A stretch of 64,000 nucleotides of DNA from G963676655 sp963678305 (GTDB lineage Bacteria; Verrucomicrobiota; Lentisphaeria; Victivallales; Victivallaceae): NCBI GenBank assembly GCA_963678305.2, contig CAXXVV010000011.1, forward strand, positions 558,001 through 622,000, read 5' to 3'. Below the pieces are notes generated by a model. That model did not search any database. It was not told where the DNA came from and was given only the letters and a program-made list of their open reading frames with translations. Shown one piece after another: positions 10,048 through 19,334 of the stretch (its first letter is position 1; every line of letters begins with the position of its first letter). The translations under genes and the position numbers were made by a program.

Positions 10048-10785
10048 ATGAAAAGGAAAGATTTCACACTCATTGAACTGTTGGTCGTGATTGCTATCAT
10101 CGCCATTCTCGCCAGTATGCTGCTGCCCGCGCTTAATTCGGCTCGGGAAAAAGCGAGGGCCATAAACTGTATGAACAACCTGAAACAAATGGGGACTTTT
10201 GCCGCTTTTTATACTCAGGACAATGACAGTAATCTTTTTCCGAACCGTACTTATGATACCCCGGCTATGTACTGGTCATCGACAATCGAAGGAGCCGGGT
10301 ATCTTATTCCATATATGACAACACTGGCCAATGATCCGGCGTCAGCCATCGGATTCGTTGGTTTTAACGGCGGCAGTCAACGGCGCAGCAAATTCAGTTG
10401 TCCGTCATTTCCGCTGTCTAAAGGTCCGAAATTTTACACTTACGGGTATAATCTGCCGATGGGATCCATTACAACAACACCGGCATATTACCGCAAAACC
10501 TCTCGTCACAAAAAAACGACTGAAACCTGTTTGTTTGTTGACATCGAAAGTACGACGAGTGCAAATGCGGATCCTCATATTCAGGGATTTGCGGCTCCGA
10601 ATGATTATTTTGCCGCCTACCGGCACGGCAATAAAAACCAGACGAACGTTACATTCGTTGACGGGCATTGCGACGCCAAAAAGTACGGTGAAATTCCCGA
10701 TGACGATAATATGGGGTGGACCGGAAGTCGCACCAAATCATTTTTCTGGAATCCATTTGCTCCGAATAAGTATTGGAATGAATAA
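10048..10785 (+). CDS. Prepilin-type pseudopilin, H-x-DG variant
   Basis: 245 residues from the ATG at 10048, which has AAAAGGAA about eight bases upstream; an in-frame TTG at 10012 overlaps the previous stop and is less likely. The leader MKRKD precedes FTLIELLVVIAIIAIL; residue -1 is Asp rather than Gly. The C-terminal motif reads RHGNKNQTNVTFVDGH, i.e. His and Asp-Gly separated by 11 rather than 9 residues. This is the only pair in the window where the pseudopilin lies downstream of its large secreted partner. Expected in the inner membrane/pseudopilus. A small ACCAT/ATGGT hairpin follows the stop. Confidence 0.9.
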   Translation: MKRKDFTLIELLVVIAIIAILASMLLPALNSAREKARAINCMNNLKQMGTFAAFYTQDNDSNLFPNRTYDTPAMYWSSTIEGAGYLIPYMTTLANDPASAIGFVGFNGGSQRRSKFSCPSFPLSKGPKFYTYGYNLPMGSITTTPAYYRKTSRHKKTTETCLFVDIESTTSANADPHIQGFAAPNDYFAAYRHGNKNQTNVTFVDGHCDAKKYGEIPDDDNMGWTGSRTKSFFWNPFAPNKYWNE

Positions 10786-10931
10786 AAATTTTCGCACCAT
10801 AGATATGGTTTAATGCGTGTATAAGGGAAGATATTCTCAATTATAACAGAATCGATTATGAGTCTGGAAGTCTTGAACGTTCAAATAAAATTACGGATAT
10901 ATGCCTGCACTGTTGAAAACTCAGTCAGGAA

Positions 10932-11033
10932 ATGAATATGGGGGCCGGGTTGATGTTAAAAGATCAACAAACAAACGGGCTTGTTGTGCTGGGAAGTCCG
11001 ATTAAAATTACAAAACTGAAAAAGCTGGGATAA
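10932..11033 (+). other. Short ORF or gene remnant
   Basis: A 33-codon frame with AGGA two bases before its ATG, ending four bases before the M14-like gene. Its product ends KITKLKKLG and reads like the C-terminal strand of a larger protein (LVVLGSPIKI), but I cannot assign a family. It may be a translated leader or a decayed gene end. Low confidence. Confidence 0.2.
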
Positions 11034-11037
11034 AGAT

Positions 11038-12609
11038 ATGAATCTGAAAAATGATTATACGAACCGGAAAACAACGGATAGGCTTTTGCTCTTTCCGCCG
11101 CAGGATGTTCAAGTTGATCTTAGCGGAAAAAGTAGAGATCTGCAAGCCGAAATAAAATGGTCTCCGCCTCGTATTAACTCTGATACTGTCGGAGGATATC
11201 ATATTGAGCGAAAAGTATGGTGGCCTGGAAAACCTACTCTCACGGAGAGGATCACGAAAAAGCCGGTAGCAACTCTTGCGTTCACGGACCTGAATGTGGT
11301 TCCCGATGTGGTAAACGAATATCGGGTTGTTGCAGTTCATAAAAATCATGCAGATATACTTTCAGAACCAAGTTTTCCAGGCGCTATATACGGCTATGCA
11401 TATATCCGATATGATGATATGGTTTCAGAACTCAAACAACTTGCTCAAGATAATCCGGACATATGCAGACTTGTTGATGCGGGGGCGGCATCCGGCGGGA
11501 GCCGTAGAGTTTGGTGTATGATTTTGGGCAGGGATACCAGTGATTGTCCTGATAAGCCTGGAATTTTCTTTCATGCCAATGCTCATGCCGCAGAAAATCA
11601 ATGTAGTGACGTCTGTATGGGAATTATCAGAGAGTCAATTTGTAATTACCGCAGAAACGATCCGGTATTTGTCGATATTTTTGAGCAAGTACAAACAAGA
11701 ATAATTCCAATGTATAATGTTTACGGACGGCAATCGGTGGAAAATGGTTTTCCCGGTCGGGCCCGGAAATCGCATCCGGTAAAACTTATGCCGCCACCTG
11801 TTGATCCACTTGAAATATTGCATTGCTGGAATGCGGACTTAACTCCCGGACTCGATCCGAATAGAAATTTTGATGTCGGCTGGGAATTCCCGGAAAAAAT
11901 GTACGATCCGAAGATTCAGGGAAAAGAACCTTTTTCTTTGCCGGAAACACGCGCAGTTGCAAAAATGGCATTGGCTCTCAGACCTCAAATATCCATTGAC
12001 TATCACGCGCCATGCGGAATTCCATTTTATCCTGTCAAATGGCCTGATAAAACAAAAACAGTAGATGAAGAACTTTATCTGGAGATTGGAAGAAATTTTG
12101 CCAGTTTGACGGCTCCGGTCTTTCCCGCGGATGATGCGGCTCAATCACAAATACCCTTTAGTATCGTGACCGGATGGGGATCCGGATGGTTTTATAAAAA
12201 TTTCTACGGAGCGCCTTTATGTCCTGAAGGTTTTTATGAGCAGATGCCAGGAGACTCAAGGCTTTTAGCAATAGGCCCCTCGATTTCACTTACGGAGTTA
12301 ATCCCGGGCAACCTTGACGCATTTGTCTGGCTCGCAAGGCGTGTCAGGGGGGCCGGGATTACGGTTCATGCAGTTGACGAAGATGGCAAGCCGCTCCGGA
12401 TACAAGTCGCGGTGCTTGATCATATGGACAACAATTGTCTGCCTCAGTTTACAGATGAAAGATATGGTTCATATCGACGTATTCTTATGCCTGGGACATA
12501 TGCCTTGTGCTTTTCTGCGCCTGGATATAAAACTATATTGTTGAAGAAAATCACTGTCAATCAAGATGAAAATAAGCAAATAAATATCATCATGGAAAGA
12601 GGGGCATAA
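11038..12609 (+). CDS. M14-family metallocarboxypeptidase-like protein, no signal peptide
   Basis: 523 residues. Domains in order: fibronectin-III-like (about 20-110), M14 carboxypeptidase-like catalytic domain (about 120-440), and a C-terminal transthyretin-like/carboxypeptidase regulatory domain (about 440-520). The zinc and catalytic residues are visible: HAAE (H183, E186), DPNRN (R276), DYHA (H323) and TELI (E420 as general base). So it should be an active zinc hydrolase acting on a peptide or amide-linked substrate. The N-terminus (MNLKNDYTNRK) has no signal peptide, although the accessory domains are usually extracytoplasmic. First clear gene of a nine-gene co-directional catabolic run, next to a nitrilase-family gene. 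Confidence 0.82.
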   Translation: MNLKNDYTNRKTTDRLLLFPPQDVQVDLSGKSRDLQAEIKWSPPRINSDTVGGYHIERKVWWPGKPTLTERITKKPVATLAFTDLNVVPDVVNEYRVVAVHKNHADILSEPSFPGAIYGYAYIRYDDMVSELKQLAQDNPDICRLVDAGAASGGSRRVWCMILGRDTSDCPDKPGIFFHANAHAAENQCSDVCMGIIRESICNYRRNDPVFVDIFEQVQTRIIPMYNVYGRQSVENGFPGRARKSHPVKLMPPPVDPLEILHCWNADLTPGLDPNRNFDVGWEFPEKMYDPKIQGKEPFSLPETRAVAKMALALRPQISIDYHAPCGIPFYPVKWPDKTKTVDEELYLEIGRNFASLTAPVFPADDAAQSQIPFSIVTGWGSGWFYKNFYGAPLCPEGFYEQMPGDSRLLAIGPSISLTELIPGNLDAFVWLARRVRGAGITVHAVDEDGKPLRIQVAVLDHMDNNCLPQFTDERYGSYRRILMPGTYALCFSAPGYKTILLKKITVNQDENKQINIIMERGA

Positions 12610-12613
12610 AAAT

Positions 12614-13027
12614 ATGGCTGACCAGATGACGCAAATAAGACAAGACTTTATCAAAGTTCACGAAGAGTATTTACGGGATATGAAATGGTTGCGGGAAAAG
12701 TTTGGGATAATCCCGGAACCCTCAAATTTTACTTTAAAAAAAGCTCTTTCCTCATCGATTGATTTTATTTTGAAAAATGATCCTGAAAGCCTTCAGGAAA
12801 GTTTAAATGATTTTAAAGAATTTCATCGTCAAATAATATATGGTGTCGCGTGGGATTTACTGGAGCGGACAAAAGAAAGCTTGAGACTGATTCAAGACTC
12901 TGAGCCGGATCTTTTTACTGAAAAACATCAGTTATGGATTCAGGCCTCATGGGCTCTTAGTGAAGCAGGGTATAAAAAGGACTTTCGGAAATATTATGAC
13001 TGTATCGACCTTTGCTCTTTGATCTGA
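12614..13027 (+). CDS. Hypothetical small helical protein
   Basis: 137 residues, starting four bases after the M14-like gene and thus translationally coupled. The sequence is predicted mostly helical (DQMTQIRQDFIKVHEEYLRDM, then charged amphipathic stretches) without signal peptide or membrane segment. No conserved family recognised. Position suggests a partner or accessory of the neighbouring peptidase-like enzyme, but that is inference only. Confidence 0.7.
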   Translation: MADQMTQIRQDFIKVHEEYLRDMKWLREKFGIIPEPSNFTLKKALSSSIDFILKNDPESLQESLNDFKEFHRQIIYGVAWDLLERTKESLRLIQDSEPDLFTEKHQLWIQASWALSEAGYKKDFRKYYDCIDLCSLI

Positions 13028-13073
13028 AAGAGTCTTATAAAAAATTTAACTGCACTAATAAAGGATAAACAAA

Positions 13074-14102
13074 ATGGCCAGTGTACTATTTACGGACAAG
13101 GAAAAAAAAGCCATTACCGAAAACGTTGAACTTCCCGCAACTGGCGCGAATCAGGTCAGGGTGAAAACCGCATACAGCTACATCAGCGCCGGAACTGAAT
13201 TGACGATGATACAGATGGGCAATGTTAATTCAGTGCGTGAAGTAGGTCATCAGGAGTTGGGGTATTCCCTGAGCGGTTATGTTTCTGAAGTCGGCGCTAA
13301 CGTCTCTCATATTCAAGCAGGTTCTCCGGTCGCCTGTATCGGCGCAGGGGCATATCATGCTGATGAAGTGCTGGTTGCGAAAAATCTGGTCGTTCCGGTT
13401 CCGGATGGTTGTTCAATGCGTGAAGCGGCAATGTCCGCAATGGGCTGTTTTGCCCTTGAAGGGATTCGCAAAGCGGAACTGGAATTTGGTGAAAATGTGC
13501 TGGTGATCGGAGGCGGTTTAATGGGACAGTTCGTATCGCAATACGCGGCAATGTTTGCCGGGAAAGTAATTTTACTGGAGAGTAACCCGGATCGATTAAA
13601 TAAAGTTGCCGGCAATGTTATTGCCCTTAAGCCTGATGAACATGTCTGGGATAAAATCAAAAAACTGACTGCGCCGACAGGTATCGAAAAAGCATTCTTT
13701 TGCCTTGGCGGAGACCGAACCGCGATCTTTGATGAAGTGAAAAAAATAATGACTGCATCCCCGGATAATATTGCTCAAGGTACGCTTGTATTTTGTGGGG
13801 GAGCAACGATCAAGGTCGATTTAGCATCGCCAAGCGGCAATCTTCGAATTCTCAGTTCGGCTAAAGCCGGTCCCGGTTATCGTGACGCGGCATTTGAAGC
13901 CGGCGGAGATTATCCGATGGGTTATGTAAAATGGACGGTTAAGCGTAATGTTGAGGTCATCCTCCAGGCTGTCGCGGACAAAAAACTTAAACTTGAGCAT
14001 CTGATTACTCATGAATATAGACACTGTGATGCCCTGGACGCATATAAAGAATTGGCAAAACCCAACACTGACGCAATGGCAGTCTTACTGACATATCCTT
14101 GA
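13074..14102 (+). CDS. MDR-superfamily alcohol/polyol dehydrogenase-like oxidoreductase
   Basis: 342 residues of the medium-chain dehydrogenase/reductase superfamily. A GroES-like N-terminal domain (SYISAGTELTMI, GYSLSGYVSEVG, VPVPDG) is followed by a Rossmann domain with NVLVIGGGLMGQFVSQYAAM around residue 140-160 and an acidic end to beta-2 (LLESNPDR) suggesting NAD(H) use. The usual catalytic-zinc Cys/His set is not evident, so a zinc-free mechanism is likely. AAAGGA lies eight bases before the start. Probably oxidises a hydroxyl of the sugar or cyclitol handled by this operon. Confidence 0.85.
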   Translation: MASVLFTDKEKKAITENVELPATGANQVRVKTAYSYISAGTELTMIQMGNVNSVREVGHQELGYSLSGYVSEVGANVSHIQAGSPVACIGAGAYHADEVLVAKNLVVPVPDGCSMREAAMSAMGCFALEGIRKAELEFGENVLVIGGGLMGQFVSQYAAMFAGKVILLESNPDRLNKVAGNVIALKPDEHVWDKIKKLTAPTGIEKAFFCLGGDRTAIFDEVKKIMTASPDNIAQGTLVFCGGATIKVDLASPSGNLRILSSAKAGPGYRDAAFEAGGDYPMGYVKWTVKRNVEVILQAVADKKLKLEHLITHEYRHCDALDAYKELAKPNTDAMAVLLTYP

Positions 14103-14147
14103 AAAACTGTTATCAGACTAACAATTGCTTAGCGTTGCGAGGTAAAT

Positions 14148-15095
14148 ATGGCTAATTACATAAAAATAAGTACCCTTGGGCCGGTGTGGCATGCAGTTCC
14201 TGAATATTTCAATAATGAACAAATTGTTGAGGAAATGATCAGTTTCTGGGGAACACAGTTTGCTCAGGTTCTATACGATAAGCCGGATTTGATCGTTGTT
14301 CCGGAATGCTGTGACATTCCGGCTAACCTGCCGCCTGGCAGACAACGGATAGAATATTATAAAGCAAGGAAAAATCTTGTTTTAGATTATTTTTGTCAAG
14401 TTGCCCGCGAGAATTCGTGTAACTTGGTTTATGCATCAAATATTTATATGGCTGACAACTCATTGCGTAATGCGGCTCTGATGATTAACCGTAAAGGTAA
14501 TGTCATTGGCACTTATTACAAAAACCATTTAGTCCCGGATGAAAATAATCTTGAGGGGATTATGTACGGCAACCGGGCCCCGATTATTGAATGTGACTTT
14601 GGCAGGGTCGCCTTTGCTGTATGTTTTGATCTCAATTTTGATCAACTCAGGGTACAATACGCCAGGGAGCAGCCGGACCTGATAATTTTCCCGTCCCTGT
14701 ATCACGGAGGGTTGATGCAGAACTACTGGGCTTATTCGTGTCGGTGTCATTTTGTTGGTGCGGTGGCCGGACTGGACAGCCAGATACGCAATCCATTTGG
14801 TGATGTCATAGCCTCAACTAGCGGATACAGAAGTTTCGCAACTGCAACAGTAAACCTGGATTGCTGTCTGGCAAAACGTGATCTTGATGAGAAACGCTAT
14901 GCCGCGATCAAAGCTGAATATGGCTCTAATGTTGACATTGAAATTCCGCCAAATCTTGGCGTAACATTGATTTCAAGCAAAAGTTCAGACTTCACGGCCC
15001 GGGAAATAATGCGGAAATTCAGGATTCCCACCCTTGACGATTTCTTTGCCGGCACGCTTGAGCATCGAAAAACCAAATCAGGAATGAAGGAATAA
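14148..15095 (+). CDS. Carbon-nitrogen hydrolase (nitrilase superfamily)
   Basis: 315 residues with the nitrilase-superfamily triad visible: Glu in VVPECC (E53), Lys in YYKNHLVPDE and Cys in FAVCFDLNFD. The alpha-beta-beta-alpha fold predicts hydrolysis of an amide or carbamoyl C-N bond, releasing ammonia or an amine. No signal peptide, so cytoplasmic. GAGG is placed six bases before the ATG. Together with the M14-like enzyme it suggests that the substrate of this operon contains amide-linked groups. Exact substrate unknown; amidase is likelier than nitrilase. Confidence 0.88.
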   Translation: MANYIKISTLGPVWHAVPEYFNNEQIVEEMISFWGTQFAQVLYDKPDLIVVPECCDIPANLPPGRQRIEYYKARKNLVLDYFCQVARENSCNLVYASNIYMADNSLRNAALMINRKGNVIGTYYKNHLVPDENNLEGIMYGNRAPIIECDFGRVAFAVCFDLNFDQLRVQYAREQPDLIIFPSLYHGGLMQNYWAYSCRCHFVGAVAGLDSQIRNPFGDVIASTSGYRSFATATVNLDCCLAKRDLDEKRYAAIKAEYGSNVDIEIPPNLGVTLISSKSSDFTAREIMRKFRIPTLDDFFAGTLEHRKTKSGMKE

Positions 15096-15097
15096 GA

Positions 15098-15958
15098 ATG
15101 ATTGTTTCAGGAATAGCAGATGAAGCCGGCAGTGATATTGCAAGTCAAATCAAGGCACATAAAGAACTGGGTTGGCAACATATTGAGTTGCGCCTGGTAA
15201 ATGGAAAAAATATCTCCGGTGCAGTTCCGGATCAGGAATTTGACATGGTACGTCGTGAACTTGATCAAAATGAAATACAGGTTTCCGGCTTTGCCTCCGC
15301 AATTGGCAACTGGAGCCGTCATATCAACGACGATTTTAAAATCGATCTTGATGAACTGAAGACTGCAATTGAAAGGATGCGGCTGTTGAATGTGAAATAT
15401 ATTCGTACCATGTCCTGGAAAGGTGATGGCGTAAATGAAGCTGTCTGGCGCAACAAAGCGGTCAAACGCTGTAAGGAATTAGCCGGGATCGCCGCTGATT
15501 CAGGCATTGTCCTGGTGCATGAAAATTGCGAAGGCTGGGGCGGATTGAGTGCCCGGCATATGATTGAACTGAAAAACGCGGTTGACAGTCCTGGTTTTAA
15601 ACTGCTCTATGATCTTGGAAACACGATCAGCCACGGCTATGAACCATGGGAATTCTTTAAAATTATTCGCGGGCATTTTGACTATATTCACATCAAAGAT
15701 GCTAAAATCAACCCTCAAGGAGGACGGTCAAAGGATTACTGCTATTGCGGTGAAGGAGATGCAATGCTGAAAGAAATCCTGACCATTGTACTTAATGAAG
15801 ATAATTATGACGGGGTAATTTCCATAGAACCGCATGTTGCCGCTATTGTACATCTTGGTAATGATAATACAGCCATCAGTCCGGAGGAAAAGTTTTCCTC
15901 TTATATCAAATATGGTAAAATGCTGGAACAACTAATTCGAGAAGTTAAAGAAAAATGA
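15098..15958 (+). CDS. Sugar phosphate isomerase/epimerase-like TIM-barrel protein
   Basis: 286 residues of the AP-endonuclease-2/xylose-isomerase-like TIM-barrel family. Metal-site residues fit the family: Glu in VLVHENCEGWG, Asp in LLYDLGN, His in YIHIKDAK and Glu in SIEPHV. Such enzymes epimerise or isomerise ketoses, keto-sugars or inosose-type compounds, or dehydrate them. Starts two bases after the amidohydrolase stop and overlaps the next gene by four bases (ATGA), so it is translated from the same message. Confidence 0.87.
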   Translation: MIVSGIADEAGSDIASQIKAHKELGWQHIELRLVNGKNISGAVPDQEFDMVRRELDQNEIQVSGFASAIGNWSRHINDDFKIDLDELKTAIERMRLLNVKYIRTMSWKGDGVNEAVWRNKAVKRCKELAGIAADSGIVLVHENCEGWGGLSARHMIELKNAVDSPGFKLLYDLGNTISHGYEPWEFFKIIRGHFDYIHIKDAKINPQGGRSKDYCYCGEGDAMLKEILTIVLNEDNYDGVISIEPHVAAIVHLGNDNTAISPEEKFSSYIKYGKMLEQLIREVKEK

Positions 15959-16995
15959 ATAAAAAAATCAAGTTTGCGATTATCGGCACCGGCATGATCG
16001 CTGAACGGCATGCCGCCGCTCTGGCGGAAATACCCGGAGCCGAACTTTACGCCGTTTATGATCGGGAGATTCGTCGTGCTGAAGAATTTGCTAAAAAGTA
16101 CCCGGTAAAAGTTTACAGGACATTTGACGAACTGCTCAATGACTCACAACTGGTCGCGGTAACCATAGCAACTCCAACAGGGGTGCATAAAGAAGTTGCG
16201 ATTCTGTGCGCTGAAGCCGGGAAACATATCCTCTGCGAAAAGCCGCTGGACGTGTCCCTGGAAAGAGCTGATGCGATAATTGCGGCCTGTGACAAAAATG
16301 ACGTTTATCTTTCAGCCGTTTTTCAGTCGCGGTTCAGCAATAATGTGAAACTGATTAAAGATGCGGTCGACACAGGCCGTTTCGGCCGTCTGGTGCTTTG
16401 CAGCGCTCAGGTCAAATGGTATCGTTCTCAGGAGTACTACGACAACGCCGGCTGGCGCGGCACCTGGGAACTGGACGGCGGCGGGGCGTTGATGAATCAG
16501 TCAATTCATATTGTCGATTTACTGTTGCATCTGGCCGGGAACCCGGAAATGGTCCATGCCTTTGCCGGAACGCTTACCCATGAACGGCTTGAAGTTGAAG
16601 ACAATGTTTGCGTATCAATAAAATTCAAGAACGGCGCGCTGGGAGTTATTGAAGCCAGTACCTCCTGCGCCCCCGGATTTCCCAGACGCCTGGAAATATC
16701 CGGTGAAAAAGGATCGGTCATTCTGGAAGACGATATTATTACCCGCTGGCAGTTCATTGATGAACGCGTTGAAGATAAAACTGTTCCTTTCGGAAAAGCC
16801 GGTTTGAAGAGTGGTGCCGGAGATCCTCGGGGAGGTTCTCACGAAGGTCACAGAAGACAACTGCTTGATTTGATCGACGCAATAAACCATCAAAGACAAT
16901 TGTTGATTCCGGGTTCTGAAGGCCGCCGGGCTTTGGAATTGATTTGCGGTATTTATGAATCGGTGGAAACTGGACAAGCTGTGAGGTTTACATAA
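15955..16995 (+). CDS. Gfo/Idh/MocA family oxidoreductase
   Basis: 346 residues. N-terminal Rossmann fold with FAIIGTGMIAERHAAAL, the CEKPLD motif holding the catalytic-type Lys, and a C-terminal beta domain with GGGALMNQSIHIVDLL, the family's active-site segment. NAD(P)-dependent oxidation or reduction of a sugar, cyclitol or keto-sugar is expected. Overlaps its upstream neighbour by four bases and its downstream neighbour by one base (TAATG), showing tight translational coupling. Confidence 0.92.
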   Translation: MNKKIKFAIIGTGMIAERHAAALAEIPGAELYAVYDREIRRAEEFAKKYPVKVYRTFDELLNDSQLVAVTIATPTGVHKEVAILCAEAGKHILCEKPLDVSLERADAIIAACDKNDVYLSAVFQSRFSNNVKLIKDAVDTGRFGRLVLCSAQVKWYRSQEYYDNAGWRGTWELDGGGALMNQSIHIVDLLLHLAGNPEMVHAFAGTLTHERLEVEDNVCVSIKFKNGALGVIEASTSCAPGFPRRLEISGEKGSVILEDDIITRWQFIDERVEDKTVPFGKAGLKSGAGDPRGGSHEGHRRQLLDLIDAINHQRQLLIPGSEGRRALELICGIYESVETGQAVRFT

Positions 16996-18242
16996 TGAGA
17001 ATAACTGCAACAAATCTGAATATTATTCGCGAACCTCTTGTCAAACCATTTGGTTTTAAAGGCGGGGCCTTTACGGAAAAATGGGTTTGCCAGGTTGACT
17101 TGACCAGTGGTTCCGGCAAAAAAGCAAGCGGACAAGGCGGGCTTGCGGTTCTGTGGTCGGACGCTGCGGTTTTCTCAGCTCACAGCGAAGTCGGGGGTAA
17201 TATCTTGATGGCAGCCATGCTTGAATACGCCCTGAGTTTAGTCAAAGGAAAAACCTTTGCCGATCCGGTTGAAATGCTTGACTTTTTGGATCGACCGGTT
17301 TATGAATACGGATGTAATATTACAGAAAATCCGAAATTACGTCACACTTTCGCATTGAATCCGCTCGTGGCTTTGGATAATGCGGCTTGGCTGCTTTACG
17401 CTCAGGAAAACAATATAAACAATTTTGATGAGATGATTCCTGAAGTTTATCGTTACGCATTAAGTGCCAGGCATGATAAACTCGCCAGTGCGCCTTTGGT
17501 TACTTACACCGTTTCAATAGGGGAACTTCATAAATTAATTGATGAAGGCTATTTTTTTCTGAAAATTAAGATCGGCCAGTCTGGTAACGAACAGGAAATG
17601 CTAAAGGCTGATATGGCGCGCTTAAATGAAATCCATGACGCCGTTGCCGATTGCCGTACTCCTTACACTGAAAATGGTAAATTATTATACTATCTGGATG
17701 CCAATGGACGCTATAAAAATAAGGATGCGATGAAACATTTTTTGGATTATGCCAGAAAAATCGGAGCCTTTGAACAGATTGTTATTTTGGAAGAGCCTTT
17801 TGATGAAAAGCTGGATATAAATGTTGATGACCTGGGTGTAAGAGTCGCAGGAGATGAGAGCTGTCATAATTCGGGTGAAGTGAGGCGGCGAATAGAAATG
17901 GGATACAGTGCAATTGCGTTAAAACCGGCGGGTAAAACTCTCAGTATGTCTTTAAAAATGGTAAAAGCGGCTGGTGAATGCGGTGTACCATGTTATGTGG
18001 CGGATTCTGCATGTACTCCGGCAACCGTCGAATGGAATAAAAATATTGCCGCCCGTCTGGCCGCTCTTCCGGGTATGAAAATTGGTTTGCTGGAATCCAA
18101 CGGTCCTCATTTTTACAGAAATTGGCAGGAACTTATCTCAAAGCAGCCATTTCCTGATGCAGTTTGGGTTGAAGCCTGTAATGGTGTTTTTGAATTGAAT
18201 GAAGATTATTACGCCAAAAGCGGCGGAATTTTCAAAATATAA
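16995..18242 (+). CDS. Enolase-superfamily enzyme (mandelate racemase/muconate lactonizing type)
   Basis: 415 residues. The capping domain is followed by a TIM-barrel with the superfamily acid/base and metal residues in order: K190-x-K192 (KIKIG), D235 (YLDANGRY), E266 (ILEEPF), D287/E288 (AGDES) and K310 (ALKPAG). The KxK plus opposing Lys arrangement is typical of the MLE/dipeptide epimerase/OSBS-like side of the superfamily rather than of His-Asp sugar-acid dehydratases. A proton-abstraction step on a carboxylate substrate is therefore expected; an epimerase on an amino-acid conjugate would fit the nearby peptidase and amidase. Substrate unproven. Confidence 0.88.
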   Translation: MRITATNLNIIREPLVKPFGFKGGAFTEKWVCQVDLTSGSGKKASGQGGLAVLWSDAAVFSAHSEVGGNILMAAMLEYALSLVKGKTFADPVEMLDFLDRPVYEYGCNITENPKLRHTFALNPLVALDNAAWLLYAQENNINNFDEMIPEVYRYALSARHDKLASAPLVTYTVSIGELHKLIDEGYFFLKIKIGQSGNEQEMLKADMARLNEIHDAVADCRTPYTENGKLLYYLDANGRYKNKDAMKHFLDYARKIGAFEQIVILEEPFDEKLDINVDDLGVRVAGDESCHNSGEVRRRIEMGYSAIALKPAGKTLSMSLKMVKAAGECGVPCYVADSACTPATVEWNKNIAARLAALPGMKIGLLESNGPHFYRNWQELISKQPFPDAVWVEACNGVFELNEDYYAKSGGIFKI

Positions 18243-18256
18243 TAAAGGTTACAAAA

Positions 18257-19156
18257 ATGAAAAAGATTGGTTTTATTGATCTGGATACTTCTCATCCGAG
18301 AAGTTTTGTGAAAATAATTAATGCAATGGACAATTTCCAGGTTACCGGAGTATTTGACCGGGGGCGCGCCAGAGGCAAAGCTGAAACGGTTGCATTCTGT
18401 GAAGAGTTCAAGGTCAAGGAATATGATTCAGCAAATGCACTTGCCGAAGATTGCGACGGGGTGATGATATTGTCCGCCGACTGGGAAACACATTTGGAAG
18501 ACATAAGAGCAGTGTTGGAATCCGGAAAAGCCTGTTATTGTGATAAACCGCTGGTGAAAAGCCTTGATGAGATCGAACAATTCATTGAATTATGTGAAAA
18601 TAGCAATGCCCCGGTGTTTGCCGGATCGGGATGGCGATGGAACGCTAAAACAAAAACTTTAGCTGAAAAAATCAAAGACTCTCGTATTTCAGACGCGGTC
18701 TTTTGTGTTCCATTCAGCCGCTTTTATTACGGGATCCATGGGGTTGAGTGGATTTCCGGATTGTTCGGCAGCGGTATCGAATCAGTAAAAGCGGAAATCG
18801 AAGCTGAACTTACAATCGTGTCGGTCTATCATAAAAGAGGTATGGCGATTCGCCTGATACTTGAAACAGGCCCGTCTCTCAGTCGTTTCAATATATTTTC
18901 AGCAGATGGTAAAGATTATTCTTTATCCCTGGATGCCCACGATATACATGGTGGTATTTGTAATAATTTTGCTGAATGCGTCAAGAGTGGAAAATCGCCT
19001 GCGACAATTGAAGAATTGACTGAATCAGTTCGCGTTATTTTTGCGATTGAAGAATCTCTCATTACCGGTGAAAAGGCCTGCCCCGCAGCGTTAAAAACAA
19101 TAAGTTCGATATCGAGTACTGAATTTATGGAGGACTACTGCAAGCCCCGGCAATGA
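18257..19156 (+). CDS. Divergent Gfo/Idh/MocA family oxidoreductase
   Basis: 299 residues, shorter than the paralogue two genes upstream. The CDKPLV motif and the overall Rossmann plus beta domain order place it in the family, but the N-terminal glycine-rich loop is changed: GFIDLDTSHPRSFVKII replaces GxGxxG. This variant is seen in a subgroup whose nucleotide use is uncertain. RBS-like AAAGG precedes the start. Probably acts in the same pathway as its operon partners. Confidence 0.85.
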   Translation: MKKIGFIDLDTSHPRSFVKIINAMDNFQVTGVFDRGRARGKAETVAFCEEFKVKEYDSANALAEDCDGVMILSADWETHLEDIRAVLESGKACYCDKPLVKSLDEIEQFIELCENSNAPVFAGSGWRWNAKTKTLAEKIKDSRISDAVFCVPFSRFYYGIHGVEWISGLFGSGIESVKAEIEAELTIVSVYHKRGMAIRLILETGPSLSRFNIFSADGKDYSLSLDAHDIHGGICNNFAECVKSGKSPATIEELTESVRVIFAIEESLITGEKACPAALKTISSISSTEFMEDYCKPRQ

Positions 19157-19334
19157 GCTGGATAAAGGGTAAAATTCGTTGTCTTCTGAATATGTGATCG
19201 ATAGTGGAAATAGCCTTGTTGAAATCGATTTTCAGGAGAAACATTCCCGGGTAATTTAAGCTTCGCCAGGTTGACCGGAAGCTATTGCGCAAACATGGAT
19301 AAAGCGAATTAAATCATGGGACTTGCAGCTTTAG

